From Photobacterium sanguinicancri (GTDB lineage: Bacteria > Pseudomonadota > Gammaproteobacteria > Enterobacterales > Vibrionaceae), in the NCBI RefSeq assembly GCF_024346675.1, contig NZ_AP024850.1, positions 2,046,001-2,110,000 on the forward strand: a DNA stretch of 64,000 bases. The letters are read 5' to 3'. A model generated the notes under the pieces. The model did no database searches, was not told the origin of the DNA, and was given only the letters and a program-made list of their open reading frames with translations. How positions within the stretch are numbered: the first letter of the stretch is position 1; each line of letters opens with the position of its first letter. A program made the translations under genes and the position numbers. This document shows positions 45,019 through 54,324 of the stretch, piece by piece.

Positions 45019-47175
45019 TTAGAAAGAGTAATCTAGGTTGACACCCCAGTTGCGGCCTGGTTGTGTGCGACGATCAATGCCTTTAGTTGACTCAGTAACA
45101 CCATTGAGATCTTGGTATAGCCAGTATTTCTCATCGAATGCGTTAAACAAGCCAGCACGAAGCGTAAGGTCTTGAGTTGGGCGGTAGTAAGCTGTTAGGT
45201 CAACCACAGCGTAGCTTGGTGCTTCAACGTTAGCTTCCGTGCCTTGAGCTGGTTTTTCCCATTCATCGCCAGATTTAGATGCGACAACGGTTAAGTTAAC
45301 CACACTACCCCACTTCTCGCTTGGTGAATCATAGCCAACGCCAACGACTGTTGTTAACGGTGCTACTGTTTCAATTGCTTCACCCGTTTCTTTATTCTCG
45401 CCTTTTGCATAAGCCACAGACAAACGAGAGTATGTACCCATTGGTGCACCCATTGCTTCATCTAGGTATAAACTACCTTTGAATTCAGCTCCGTATATTT
45501 TAGCTTTACCAATGTTTTTCTTGGTGTACACATCTTTATTCTCTGAATCTTTACCAATATGGTCTTCAGCAATAAAGTTTTTGTAATCATTATAGAAACC
45601 AATAAGCTCAAGATCGCCGAATTGATTATTAGCACGTAGACCCATTTCGTACGATTGGCTTTCTTCTGGTTTCAAATCTGGGTTTGGTAAGTAAGTCGCC
45701 CCCATACCATAGAAGTAGTACAAATCTTGTAGCGTTGGTGCTTTAAAGCCTTGGCTAAATTGAGCGAAAGTACTTACATTTTGGTTAAAGTGGTACACCG
45801 CACCTAACTTACCAGTGAAAGCATCACTTTTATGTTTAGGGTATTTGCTGGTATCGGTTGGCTTTGCTTCAAATGCATCGTAACGAACACCTGCTGTAAC
45901 CACTAATGCATCTTCAAATAAGAATGCCTGATCTTGTAAGAAAACACCCCATTGTGTTGAGTCTGCTTCTGGAATTTCAGGGGCTTTTTCCTTACCAGTG
46001 CCTGTATCAAGGTTTGTATCGGTATAGTTAAGTACAAAGCTTTCTTTTAAACCTGAAAGACCATAAATAACTTGATGACGGCTTGAGCCCAGCGCTAACT
46101 CTTTGCCAAACTGAGCATCAAACTGATAGCTATTCCCAACACCATTACGATTACGGGTTCTTAAGCCTTTCGCATCGGTATGATCTTGTGTGTCATGATC
46201 ACTCTCGATTTTTTGCCAGTTTACCTGCCAGTTTAATGTATCAAATGCTACATTATTGGCTAGCCACTCATGTTCGAATCCAACACGGACGCGCTGATCG
46301 TCATCTTCCGCATAATTGTTGGTGTATTTATAGCCAGGCATCATTTCGAAGCCTTCTTTGCTTAAAAGACGCCCTTCGCCGGAACGTGTGAAGTATTCAC
46401 CAGTGAGACCAACGCGGTGATCATCATTTATTTGGTAAAACGCTTTTGCCAGTACATTATCTTGGCGTAATGCATATGGATCAACTTGACCACGCTCAGG
46501 GCCATTAATATCTGCGCCGTCACTATGTGCTTTTGTTTCTTTACCGTCTAAGTGCGTGTAGATAACCATTGTTTCTAGGTCACCTGTACGGTTCGCAACA
46601 GTTAGCGTTTGTTTAAAGCCTTCGTCCGCACTTTGATAACCCGTTTTGAAACCTACATGAGTATCATCGCCGTGGCCCAGTAAATCTTCAGGGTTTTTAG
46701 TACGAAGCATTACAGCACCGCCAAGAGCATCACTACCGTACAGAGCTGATGAAGGGCCTTTGTTTATTTCAATGGCTGTTAGCGTATCGATCTCATACAT
46801 ATTTTGATTAAAACGCATTTCAGCAGAGCCTGGATTGTAAGACACGGGCTGTTTAACACCATCAATCATCACTTTGACATGGCTTTCATCCATTCCTCGG
46901 ATATTAAAGCCATTTAAACCAAATCGACCACCACCGCCGTTAACACTCACACCGGGTTCGTACTTAACTGCATCACGAATATCTGTTGCTAGATTTTCAG
47001 TCATGTCTTCAGAGGAAATTTTAGCAATACTGCTAGATACATTCTTGATACTCTCTTCCGAACGAGTTCCCGATACAACAACTTCATCGAAAACCGATAC
47101 AGTTTCTTGAGCGTGTATAAGAGGTGATACTGCGAGTAAAATCGATGTCGTAACGAGCGATAGTTTGTATTTCAT
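45019..47175 (-). CDS. TonB-dependent heme/hemoglobin receptor (HutA-like)
   Basis: 718-residue outer-membrane receptor. Signal peptide MKYKLSLVTTSILLAVSPLIHA, a TonB-box region (SVFDEVVVSGTR), the plug domain (~40-150; GGGRFGLNGFNIRGMDESHVKVMIDGVKQP; GPSSALYGSDALGGAV) and a 22-strand barrel ending in NLDYSF with terminal Phe. The FRAP-like and NPEL/NPDL elements (PNPDLKPEESQSYEMGLR) typical of heme/hemoglobin receptors are present. Regulated by iron, judging from two Fur-box-like sites upstream. Substrate inferred from family; it could also be hemoglobin or lactoferrin-type. Confidence 0.9.
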   Translation of the reverse strand: MKYKLSLVTTSILLAVSPLIHAQETVSVFDEVVVSGTRSEESIKNVSSSIAKISSEDMTENLATDIRDAVKYEPGVSVNGGGGRFGLNGFNIRGMDESHVKVMIDGVKQPVSYNPGSAEMRFNQNMYEIDTLTAIEINKGPSSALYGSDALGGAVMLRTKNPEDLLGHGDDTHVGFKTGYQSADEGFKQTLTVANRTGDLETMVIYTHLDGKETKAHSDGADINGPERGQVDPYALRQDNVLAKAFYQINDDHRVGLTGEYFTRSGEGRLLSKEGFEMMPGYKYTNNYAEDDDQRVRVGFEHEWLANNVAFDTLNWQVNWQKIESDHDTQDHTDAKGLRTRNRNGVGNSYQFDAQFGKELALGSSRHQVIYGLSGLKESFVLNYTDTNLDTGTGKEKAPEIPEADSTQWGVFLQDQAFLFEDALVVTAGVRYDAFEAKPTDTSKYPKHKSDAFTGKLGAVYHFNQNVSTFAQFSQGFKAPTLQDLYYFYGMGATYLPNPDLKPEESQSYEMGLRANNQFGDLELIGFYNDYKNFIAEDHIGKDSENKDVYTKKNIGKAKIYGAEFKGSLYLDEAMGAPMGTYSRLSVAYAKGENKETGEAIETVAPLTTVVGVGYDSPSEKWGSVVNLTVVASKSGDEWEKPAQGTEANVEAPSYAVVDLTAYYRPTQDLTLRAGLFNAFDEKYWLYQDLNGVTESTKGIDRRTQPGRNWGVNLDYSF

Positions 47176-47182
47176 GTTCCCT

Positions 47183-47260
47183 GCTTAATAATATTATTAT
47201 CAATTTGTATTTTGTTGCTGAGAATTATTACAAATACAAACGATAATTACTATCATTAGT
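47183..47260 (-). promoter_or_regulatory. Fur-box-like sites upstream of the heme receptor
   Basis: GATAATTACTATCATTAGT (47242-47260) matches the 19-bp Fur consensus GATAATGATAATCATTATC at 14 positions. A second AT-rich site, minus strand 47202-47184, starting GATAATAATATTATTAAGC, matches at 12. They lie 10 to 85 bases before the receptor start, where Fur repression is expected. Confidence 0.65.
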
Positions 47261-47430
47261 AATATGATCCAGATCGCACTTTTGATGTTTATTTGCTTAA
47301 TTTGGCATTTGTCAATGCGTCATTTTACTTCTATGGTCTTTTTATAGCCACACATCACATCATCCTAACAATATGGCTTTGTTCAAAATTAAAACAACCA
47401 CATCACTTAATACGCTCGATGACTTTTATA

Positions 47431-47564
47431 TTATTGATTGAAGATAAAAAGCTATAATTCACCTTGCGTTATCTAGTGTGCGACGGTAGAATTCGCGCTC
47501 GTTTTTAACGACATTGAGCAAGGTCGCATTGCTCAGTGAATTATTTATTAAAAGAGTATATAAA
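47431..47564 (+). promoter_or_regulatory. rplY promoter and candidate autoregulatory L25 leader RNA
   Basis: Promoter: TTATTG (about 47431) - 16 bases - TATAAT (47453-47458). The ~100-base leader contains a hairpin GTGCGA/TCGCGC whose loop includes CGGTAGAAT, and a second perfect 7-bp hairpin TGAGCAA/TTGCTCA (47515-47521/47529-47535). In gammaproteobacteria the rplY 5' leader is known to mimic the 5S rRNA site that L25 binds, giving feedback control. The GGUAG stretch here recalls 5S loop E; this is by eye only. Confidence 0.5.
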
Positions 47565-47843
47565 ATGAAATTTGAAGCAGTTGTACGTACAGATCTAGGT
47601 AAAGGTGCGAGCCGCCGTCTACGTCTTGCAGAAAAGTTCCCAGCTATCATCTACGGTGGTGAAGCAGCTCCTATCGCTATCGAACTTTTACACAGCGATG
47701 TGATCAACCAAATGGATAAGCCTGAGTTTTACGAAGAGATCACTCTAGTAATCGACGGTCAAGAAATTAAGGTTAAGCCACAAGACATCCAACGTCACGT
47801 GTTCAAGCCTAAAGTTGAACACATGGACTTCAAACGCATCTAA
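47565..47843 (+). CDS. rplY: 50S ribosomal protein L25
   Basis: 92-residue short-form L25 that binds 5S rRNA ([53 protein letters not shown]). ATG 47565 gives the canonical N-terminus; the frame is open upstream but that part is the leader RNA. Matches E. coli L25 in length. Followed by a strong terminator. Confidence 0.97.
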   Translation: MKFEAVVRTDLGKGASRRLRLAEKFPAIIYGGEAAPIAIELLHSDVINQMDKPEFYEEITLVIDGQEIKVKPQDIQRHVFKPKVEHMDFKRI

Positions 47844-47866
47844 TTGCGTGTTCATTGTGAATTTTG

Positions 47867-47890
47867 AAAGCGCCTTTTAGGCGCTTTTTT
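47867..47890 (+). terminator. Terminator of rplY
   Basis: AAAGCGCC (47867-47874) pairs with GGCGCTTT over a TTTTA loop, followed by seven T's. It lies 24 bases past the stop. Confidence 0.92.
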
Positions 47891-47908
47891 TATGCTTATT
47901 AACTGCAA

Positions 47909-48160
47909 TCAAAATAACCCTTGCTGTGGGTTATCCTCCCCGGCTTCAACTGACTCATTCGCTTTGGCTTTTAGCATACGAATATATCGCTGACGACATA
48001 AGCGTAGTGTATTTCTTTGTTCAGACGCATCCATTGACTGCCAATTAAACCGCTCATTTCTATTGCGCATACACCCTCTACAATATCCACGTTCATTCAT
48101 TTGGCATACGCCAATACACGGGCTTGGAATAGAGAAAAATTCTAATTGCTCCACATTCAT
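47909..48160 (-). CDS. DUF1289 family protein
   Basis: 83 residues with the DUF1289 Cys cluster SPCIGVCQMNERGYCRGCMRNRNE (four Cys, ~14-30), followed by W-x-x-M-x-x-x-E (WQSMDASEQ). Probably a small zinc or Fe-S binding protein; role unknown. Convergent with rplY. Length is typical for the short members of the family. Confidence 0.88.
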   Translation of the reverse strand: MNVEQLEFFSIPSPCIGVCQMNERGYCRGCMRNRNERFNWQSMDASEQRNTLRLCRQRYIRMLKAKANESVEAGEDNPQQGLF

Positions 48161-48361
48161 CTACCCCGCAAATTACTACGCTATTCTATTGAATATAGTC
48201 AACAATCACGTATTTATCAGCGTTTAGCCACCACATTAGTGTAATTAAATTGCAGCTAATTTTGTTGGTTTACTTGATGATGCTCTTTATTTGTTATAGC
48301 GTTGGTTGAGGAACTATACATAATAGATGCATAGCTATATCGCTATTAGCAGGAGGGAACC

Positions 48362-48673
48362 ATGGATTTTTTTGTACCATCAGCTGAAACTCGCTCTCAA
48401 GCAGAATCAGTTTTCACTTCTATCGGCAATCATGTTTCAGCGCCATCTCAAGAAAAACGCATTCATCAAATTGAATGGAAACATGAAGGTGACACATGCC
48501 AGTGTGAGGTTGGCAAACCGCTTCCAACCATTTTCCGTAACGATGAAACTGTATTAGCCATTTTCGACTGTGGTGATATATTGAAGATTTGCACTCCTAA
48601 TCGTGGAGCCATTAAGTTTGATCCGATTCATGCTAATAAGAGTGATATCGTTTCTATTGCTTACTTCGATTAA
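48362..48673 (+). CDS. Hypothetical protein
   Basis: 103 residues, soluble, beta-rich looking (EKRIHQIEWKHEGDTCQCEVGKPL; ETVLAIFDCGDILKICTPNRGAIKFDPI). Three Cys pairs or singles are spread through it. No family recognised. Strong ribosome site (AGGAGGGA) six to seven bases before ATG 48362 makes translation very likely. Stand-alone between divergent/convergent neighbours. Confidence 0.75.
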   Translation: MDFFVPSAETRSQAESVFTSIGNHVSAPSQEKRIHQIEWKHEGDTCQCEVGKPLPTIFRNDETVLAIFDCGDILKICTPNRGAIKFDPIHANKSDIVSIAYFD

Positions 48674-48773
48674 TCTACACGTCACTTAATGCTAAAAAGT
48701 AGCTCAGTGGTTTACTGAGCTACTCACTCCGCATGAACTAATCTTTACTATTTGCCTATCCGCCTGATATAAA

Positions 48774-51158
48774 CTAAAACAAGCCCATCTGTGGGGCTAT
48801 TAACTCTTCAAAGCTCGTTCCAATAAACGGCAATATACCATCTGCTACAGGCTTCAATTGCTTGTCTATATAATGCTGATAATCGATAGTACTTTGCAGT
48901 GCTTCTTTCGGCTCTGGGCCATTTAGTGTAATGATATACTCAATCCAACCACCATGCTGGTATTGCAAAGGCCGTCCAAGTTTTTTATTTATTGCATCGG
49001 CTTGCCGAGCTGCACGCACATGCGGTGGAACATTTTTTTGATATTCTGACAACTTACGACGCAGCCGTTTGCGATACACTAACTTATGATCAAACTCACC
49101 ACTATTTGCGCGTTCTACATAATCACGGATGTATTCGTCTACGTCTTCATTATGGAAAACCTTGTGGTAAAGCGCCTGCTGAAACTCTTGTGCTAGCACC
49201 GTCCAGTCTGTTCTAACTGTCTCTAGCCCTTTAAAGATGATCTCTTGTTGGCCATTGCGCTCAATTAGCCCGGCATAACGCTTTTTACTGCCCGTTTCTT
49301 GCCCTCTTATCGTTGGCATCAAGAACTTATGGTAATGCGTTTCGTATTCAATCTCTAACGCAGACGACAAACCGTATTCTTGGGCTAAGTGCTCTGTCCA
49401 CCAAGCATTGATATGTTTAACCAACGCATGGCCAATTTTATCCGCAGCTACCGCACTATGAGCAGACTTTAAAGAAACAAATGTTGAATCTGTATCACCA
49501 TAAATAACTTCAAAACCTTGTTGCTCAATCAATTCACGCGTTAGTTTCATAATTTCATGCCCGCGCATCGTGATTGATGACGCTAAGCGATGATCAAAAA
49601 ACCGACAACCTGACGATCCTAGTACGCCATAAAAGGAATTCATGATAATTTTAATGGCCTGCGAAAAGGCTTTCTCGCCATCTAACTTTGCTTTATCACG
49701 CGCAGTCCATAATGCTTCTATCATCTCGGGTAAGAAGTGTTTTTCACGGTGAAATTGCCCACCACGAAACCCTGCAATAGCTTGATTATCCGCCTTGCCT
49801 TCTTCCAGCAATAAACCTTCCACCAGCCCCATAGGATCAATCCGAAAAGAACGAATAATGGATGGATATAGCGACTTAAAATCAAGGACCAGTACCGAAT
49901 CATATAAACCAGGTTTAGAATCCATCACATAGCCACCAGGGCTTGCGATCCAATTTTCGCTTTCTAAATTAGGCGCGACATAGCCAGCACGATGGAGCTG
50001 AGGTAAGTATAAGTTAGTAAATGCCGCGACAGAGCCACCAACACGATCAAGTTCAACACCAGTCAAACGTGAACGTTCAATCGCAAAATCCAGTAGATGA
50101 GTGTGTTCAAAAATACGGGTGACAAGTTTACAATCTTGTAGGTTATACCGCGCAAGTGACAGCTTGTCGTGCTTGAACATATGGTTAATTTCAGCCATAC
50201 GATCATGCACATTATGGATCGACTTTCCTTCACCTAGCAGCTCTTGTGAAACAGATTCAAGTGACCAAGATCGGAAGTTGTACGTTGCCGTTTTTAAGGC
50301 ATCAATACCATCTAACACCACACGGCCCGGAATCGAGATAAAACCCTGCTGGTTATTATTACTTGATTGTCGCCAATGCGGTGTTTGCTTTCCCCTACCA
50401 ATCCGTAACGACAAGTTATGCCATTCCGCCCGCTTTAACAAAAGACGAAAATCAAAATCCACCACACTCCAGCCAATCACGATATCGGGATCATACTGTT
50501 GAAACCAAACTTCTAGTGCGAGTAACAGGGCTTTCTCATCATCGACCCATTGGATCCAATCAGGCTGATCAGCATGCTCTATTTGTTGCGGTTTACCCAC
50601 CATGATAACGCGACTATCACGTTCGCTGTGTAACCCAACAGAATAGAGAATGCCTTTTTCAGAGCATTCAATGTCGAGTGAGACCATCGAAAATTCAGGT
50701 TGGTATTCCCCTGCTTTTGCTTTCGCTTGCTGAAATTCGACATATCCACCTTTCGTGATGGGCTTACCTGTAAAAACAATACCACCGCGGATAAAGCGCT
50801 CCATTAAAAAGCGATCAGCTAAACGTATATCTGCTTCATAACAGGCAATATTTTGTGCTACCAGTATTAATGGGATCTGATGGCTATCGCGTAACGTATC
50901 GCAATAGCATGCCCCCATAGGCTGATGTTCAAAGGACGATAATTGAACATCACGCCATGTCGTATTTATCTGTGCTTGTCGTAATAACTGCTGTGCATGC
51001 GTTTTGTATTGAGCGGGAATAAAGCAAACGGGTCTATCACCACGAATAACAAGCCGCACTGGTCCTTGATCTGTCTTCACCCAAAGAATGATTTCTGTTT
51101 GACCCTGAGAGTCTCGACTTTGTCGGGTTAATACAAACCCAGAGGAATATGAATGCAA
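48774..51158 (-). CDS. polB: DNA polymerase II
   Basis: 794-residue family-B polymerase. The 3'-5' exonuclease domain (~155-365) shows VSLDIECSEKG (ExoI), IVIGWSVVDFDFRLLL (ExoII) and YNLQDCKLV (ExoIII). The polymerase motifs are LDFKSLYPSIIRSF (A), KIIMNSFYGVLG (B) and YGDTDSTF (C). Matches E. coli PolB in length and order. A damage-tolerance enzyme; SOS-controlled in E. coli, but no clear LexA box is visible in the short upstream region. The start is TTG 51158 with GAGG five bases upstream. Confidence 0.96.
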   Translation of the reverse strand: MHSYSSGFVLTRQSRDSQGQTEIILWVKTDQGPVRLVIRGDRPVCFIPAQYKTHAQQLLRQAQINTTWRDVQLSSFEHQPMGACYCDTLRDSHQIPLILVAQNIACYEADIRLADRFLMERFIRGGIVFTGKPITKGGYVEFQQAKAKAGEYQPEFSMVSLDIECSEKGILYSVGLHSERDSRVIMVGKPQQIEHADQPDWIQWVDDEKALLLALEVWFQQYDPDIVIGWSVVDFDFRLLLKRAEWHNLSLRIGRGKQTPHWRQSSNNNQQGFISIPGRVVLDGIDALKTATYNFRSWSLESVSQELLGEGKSIHNVHDRMAEINHMFKHDKLSLARYNLQDCKLVTRIFEHTHLLDFAIERSRLTGVELDRVGGSVAAFTNLYLPQLHRAGYVAPNLESENWIASPGGYVMDSKPGLYDSVLVLDFKSLYPSIIRSFRIDPMGLVEGLLLEEGKADNQAIAGFRGGQFHREKHFLPEMIEALWTARDKAKLDGEKAFSQAIKIIMNSFYGVLGSSGCRFFDHRLASSITMRGHEIMKLTRELIEQQGFEVIYGDTDSTFVSLKSAHSAVAADKIGHALVKHINAWWTEHLAQEYGLSSALEIEYETHYHKFLMPTIRGQETGSKKRYAGLIERNGQQEIIFKGLETVRTDWTVLAQEFQQALYHKVFHNEDVDEYIRDYVERANSGEFDHKLVYRKRLRRKLSEYQKNVPPHVRAARQADAINKKLGRPLQYQHGGWIEYIITLNGPEPKEALQSTIDYQHYIDKQLKPVADGILPFIGTSFEELIAPQMGLF

Positions 51159-51230
51159 TGAAGCCTCAGCAATAATGGCAAAAATGAATGGTGAGAGTGC
51201 TAACGTTTAAGCAATAAAATAGAGTCGGAA

Positions 51231-52028
51231 TCAACCAATACGACGGTTAGTTTTATCAAATTCTTCAACCAGCCAACCACCAAACTGATCCATTAAAAAT
51301 ATGGCGGCTTTTTTAGGCACTTGAGTGCGACTAGCCAGAATAAACGCTCTTTCTATGTCCATTAAATGCTCAGGGAAATACTCTAAGAAGACATCCGCAC
51401 CTTTATTGATATCAAGCTCCCACTGTTGCTTACGATGTAGCACTAAGCAATACGCGCTCCAAATCATCTTCTTACCAATATGTTCACAATAATCGAGATA
51501 ATTTTCAGTCACTTTTGTTTTCATTATTTTATGACGATATTCGCTAAGCTGCGTTTTTATATCACCATTTAAAGTACGCGCTATATCCCAGCTAATTTCA
51601 AAGTGACCAAAGCGACTAGAGAGATCATCGCCATTCAAGCAGACAGAACAATGCTTTAACCAGACTCCCCACTCAAAAATACCCGCTAACCCAAGTACAT
51701 CATCAAGGACCACCACTTTGGTCGTGACATTACGCACGTGTGGATAATGATTGCTTAAACGCCACGTTATAGCATTCAATGCCGATGCTTCATTGCTTTG
51801 GAGCTTATGTTTTACAACAATGGTAAAATTGACATCAGACTTTCCCCAAACGGCATCGCGCCTCGCTACACTGCCATTTAAGTAGATACTATGAAAGGCA
51901 GTGCTCAAGCCAGATCTAAACTGCTTAACAGCATCTAGCAGTACTGGCATGTATTCTTGTTGAAACCCGTGGTCTCTACTCAAAACGGGCAGTCTTTTTG
52001 TCACAATTGTGTCCTGCTTTCTTGTCAT
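51231..52028 (-). CDS. Nucleotidyltransferase-like protein with altered metal motif
   Basis: About 265 residues. The N-terminal part has the polymerase-beta-like NTase signature IYLNGSVARRDAVWGKSDVNFTIVV, where the usual hD-h-D pair reads S-D-V-N, so the second metal Asp is Asn. The rest is a helical domain (MIWSAYCLVLHRKQQWELDINKGADVFLEYFPEHLMD) as in DUF4111/aminoglycoside adenylyltransferase-like proteins. Probably inactive or non-canonical. ATG 52028 chosen; TTG 52049 is in frame. It lies 72 bases upstream of polB on the same strand. Confidence 0.75.
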   Translation of the reverse strand: MTRKQDTIVTKRLPVLSRDHGFQQEYMPVLLDAVKQFRSGLSTAFHSIYLNGSVARRDAVWGKSDVNFTIVVKHKLQSNEASALNAITWRLSNHYPHVRNVTTKVVVLDDVLGLAGIFEWGVWLKHCSVCLNGDDLSSRFGHFEISWDIARTLNGDIKTQLSEYRHKIMKTKVTENYLDYCEHIGKKMIWSAYCLVLHRKQQWELDINKGADVFLEYFPEHLMDIERAFILASRTQVPKKAAIFLMDQFGGWLVEEFDKTNRRIG

Positions 52029-52289
52029 TCGATCGTGTTTTATCAGCAAAATAATATACGATTTCGGGCCATTTTGACATGCAATCTCAACGCTCTGCCC
52101 TTGCGCATAAAAAACACGCCATACACTTTAAATTCGGTTATTTACCGTACGCAAAAAACAAACACTTTGAAAAATTAATCTAAATCAAAATTTATCAATT
52201 TTCCCAGCATTAATGACAAAAAAACTGTGCAACAAGTTTGCTTTACTCTATATTGCTCCACCTTTCTTCGGTTATGTGTTCACCTGCGT

Positions 52290-53819
52290 ATGTTCAGCAA
52301 AAAAAACGTTCTTTTTGCCTCTGTGTTTTTTATTCTAGCTATGTCGCTAAATTTCGCGTGGGTAGCCGCTGAAACAAACCATCGAATGAACCATACAGCT
52401 CAACGTGCTGTTGTGCGCATAGACAATTTATTCTTTGGCGTTGAACACAAACTAGCAAGCATCGATACCGTTAAAAACTTTTGCAGTCAAAATGATAGGC
52501 TGTTGCTCGAAGACATTATTTTCGACTCCGTATCAATTAAAGGTATCAGCTTTATAAAAAATAATAAGATCATTTGTTCTGATCGTAGTCAGCAGCAAAA
52601 TCTTGATATTTCATCTGAACTTCCTACCAACTTAGCTCAACGATCCGACCGAATAAGTTATACCGCTTACGATCAGCGAAGAAACAAAAAGAACCTCTAT
52701 TATCTTGTTCCCTACAAAGACATGTGGGTAAGGGTTTCACTTCACTTAGCCTATATGGATTTTTGGATTAGCGATTTCGGTCAGCGTAACATGATGAAGG
52801 CGCAAGTAGTATATGGTGGGAAATTCATCGCTGGTAACAAAAATATTAGCAGCAGAGATTTAATCAATCATGTTGAGATTACATCTAAGCACTACCCATT
52901 TTCAGTCGCTCTTGGCTATAACAGTGCGCTGTTATTACAGGCATTTAACGACCAAATACTGTTTGCTTTGATGGTCGCTTCATTACTCACAGCCTTATTA
53001 CTAGTCATGCTTTACTCATACAATAAAACCCGTCGTACGCTTGAATCAGAGATCCAACAAGGCATCAAAAACAATGAATTTACGGGGTACCTTCAGCCAA
53101 TTGTATGCAGTAATACGGAAAGATGGCTCGGCGCAGAAATACTTCTTCGCTGGGAACACCCTATAAATGGCTTAACATCACCAGCAGAATTTTTAACTAT
53201 TGCTGAAAACACAGGCTTGATCAACGAGATAACATTAACATTACTGGCAGAAGCCGGTCGTAACAAAACAATACTCGACAAGATATCTACTACGCATTAC
53301 TTGTCGCTTAATGTTACTGTTTCTATGATTGCGAGCCCTTATTTTGTTCATAAACTCATTAATATCATCCGCCAATTCCCCTCGCTACAGAAAGGATTGG
53401 TACTCGAGTTTACAGAGCGAGAAACATTTACCGACGATGAATTAACACAGTTACAAAGTGGCATGACACGCCTGCGAAAAGAAGGGGTAACATGGGCGCT
53501 GGATGATTTTGGCTGCGGTTACTCAGGACTATCGCGCTTGCAACAGCTAAGCTTTGATATTTTAAAAATAGACCGCACCTTTATCGCAGCCTCAAGTAAC
53601 GCAGGCACCACACCTTCAATTCTTGATAGCATTTGTGAACTCGCAAAACGCTTTAAATGCATCGTTATTGCAGAGGGCGTTGCAACCATAGAACAAGCAG
53701 ATCGGATCCGACAGCTTAATATAGAGTGCTGCCAAGGCTATTTGTTTGCTAAACCTATGAGCGTAAAAAACTACATCCAACAACTACAAGCTAAGATTGT
53801 AGCCGAGAACATCATATAG
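52290..53819 (+). CDS. CSS-motif EAL-domain c-di-GMP phosphodiesterase
   Basis: 509 residues from ATG 52290 (MFSKKNVLF; GTG 52227 is possible). Membrane helix ~7-26, a periplasmic redox-sensing CSS-type domain (~27-220) and a second helix (~225-250), then a cytoplasmic EAL domain (~255-500). EAL residues are complete: AEILLRW, SLNVTVSM, LEFTERETF, ALDDFGCGYSGL, KIDRTF, AEGVAT and CQGYLFAKPM. The CSS box reads IICSD, so the second Ser is Asp, and the partner Cys is in NFCSQN. It should hydrolyse c-di-GMP in response to a periplasmic signal, possibly disulfide state. Confidence 0.9.
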   Translation: MFSKKNVLFASVFFILAMSLNFAWVAAETNHRMNHTAQRAVVRIDNLFFGVEHKLASIDTVKNFCSQNDRLLLEDIIFDSVSIKGISFIKNNKIICSDRSQQQNLDISSELPTNLAQRSDRISYTAYDQRRNKKNLYYLVPYKDMWVRVSLHLAYMDFWISDFGQRNMMKAQVVYGGKFIAGNKNISSRDLINHVEITSKHYPFSVALGYNSALLLQAFNDQILFALMVASLLTALLLVMLYSYNKTRRTLESEIQQGIKNNEFTGYLQPIVCSNTERWLGAEILLRWEHPINGLTSPAEFLTIAENTGLINEITLTLLAEAGRNKTILDKISTTHYLSLNVTVSMIASPYFVHKLINIIRQFPSLQKGLVLEFTERETFTDDELTQLQSGMTRLRKEGVTWALDDFGCGYSGLSRLQQLSFDILKIDRTFIAASSNAGTTPSILDSICELAKRFKCIVIAEGVATIEQADRIRQLNIECCQGYLFAKPMSVKNYIQQLQAKIVAENII

Positions 53820-53909
53820 TCACCCATCTATGCCTATGAGATCTCCAAATTACGTTAGTATCAAGATATACTGCCCATAATTGTAAATAGTAAGAGTTAT
53901 AAGCACTAT

Positions 53910-54236
53910 ATGGAAAACCAAGACCTGATCTCTTTCGATGATGTGATCGACGCTGCATACGATATTTTTCTAGAGATGGCTCAAGACAACTTAGAGCCAG
54001 TTGATGTGATTCTTTTCACTGCGCAATTCGAAGACCGTGGTGCAGCCGAACTTGTCGAAACGGGTACAGATTGGCCAGAACACGTTGGTTTTGCTATCGA
54101 TGGGGATGTTTTCGCTGAAGTACGCATTGGCCTTGTAAATGAAGAGGACGATGTACTTGATGACGTGTTTGCGCGCCTTCTTATTAGCCGCGACCCAGAA
54201 AATAAATTCTGTCATATTTTATGGAAACGCGATTAA
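53910..54236 (+). CDS. yciU: DUF440 putative double-stranded DNA mimic protein (YciU/HI1450 family)
   Basis: 108-residue very acidic protein: DVIDAAYDIFLEMAQDNLEPVDVILFTAQFEDRGAAELVET, then EDDVLDDVFARLLISRD. It matches HI1450 and E. coli YciU, whose surface charges mimic B-DNA and which bind HU-alpha. The exact cellular role is not settled. Full family length. Confidence 0.93.
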   Translation: MENQDLISFDDVIDAAYDIFLEMAQDNLEPVDVILFTAQFEDRGAAELVETGTDWPEHVGFAIDGDVFAEVRIGLVNEEDDVLDDVFARLLISRDPENKFCHILWKRD

Positions 54237-54258
54237 GCTAATCGCATAATTTAAACAA

Positions 54259-54299
54259 AAAAGGCAGGGCTAACTATGAAAATAGTCACCCTGCCTTTT
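54259..54299. terminator. Bidirectional terminator between yciU and emrD
   Basis: AAAAGGCAGGG (54259-54269) pairs with CCCTGCCTTTT (54289-54299), with an inner AACTAT/ATAGT extension. Serves both convergent genes. Confidence 0.88.
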
Positions 54300-54324
54300 C
54301 TTTAAGTAGAATACCGAGGTTGCG

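Noticed and set aside
46083-46391. 102-codon plus-strand frame opposite the heme receptor
   Set aside because: Shadow of the barrel domain; no start signal.
50101-50502. 133-codon plus-strand open frame opposite polB
   Set aside because: Lies wholly inside polB, whose exonuclease motifs run through it on the other strand; composition looks like a shadow.
51159-51230. LexA box upstream of polB
   Set aside because: No CTGT-N8-ACAG pattern is visible in this short gap, although SOS control would be expected from E. coli.
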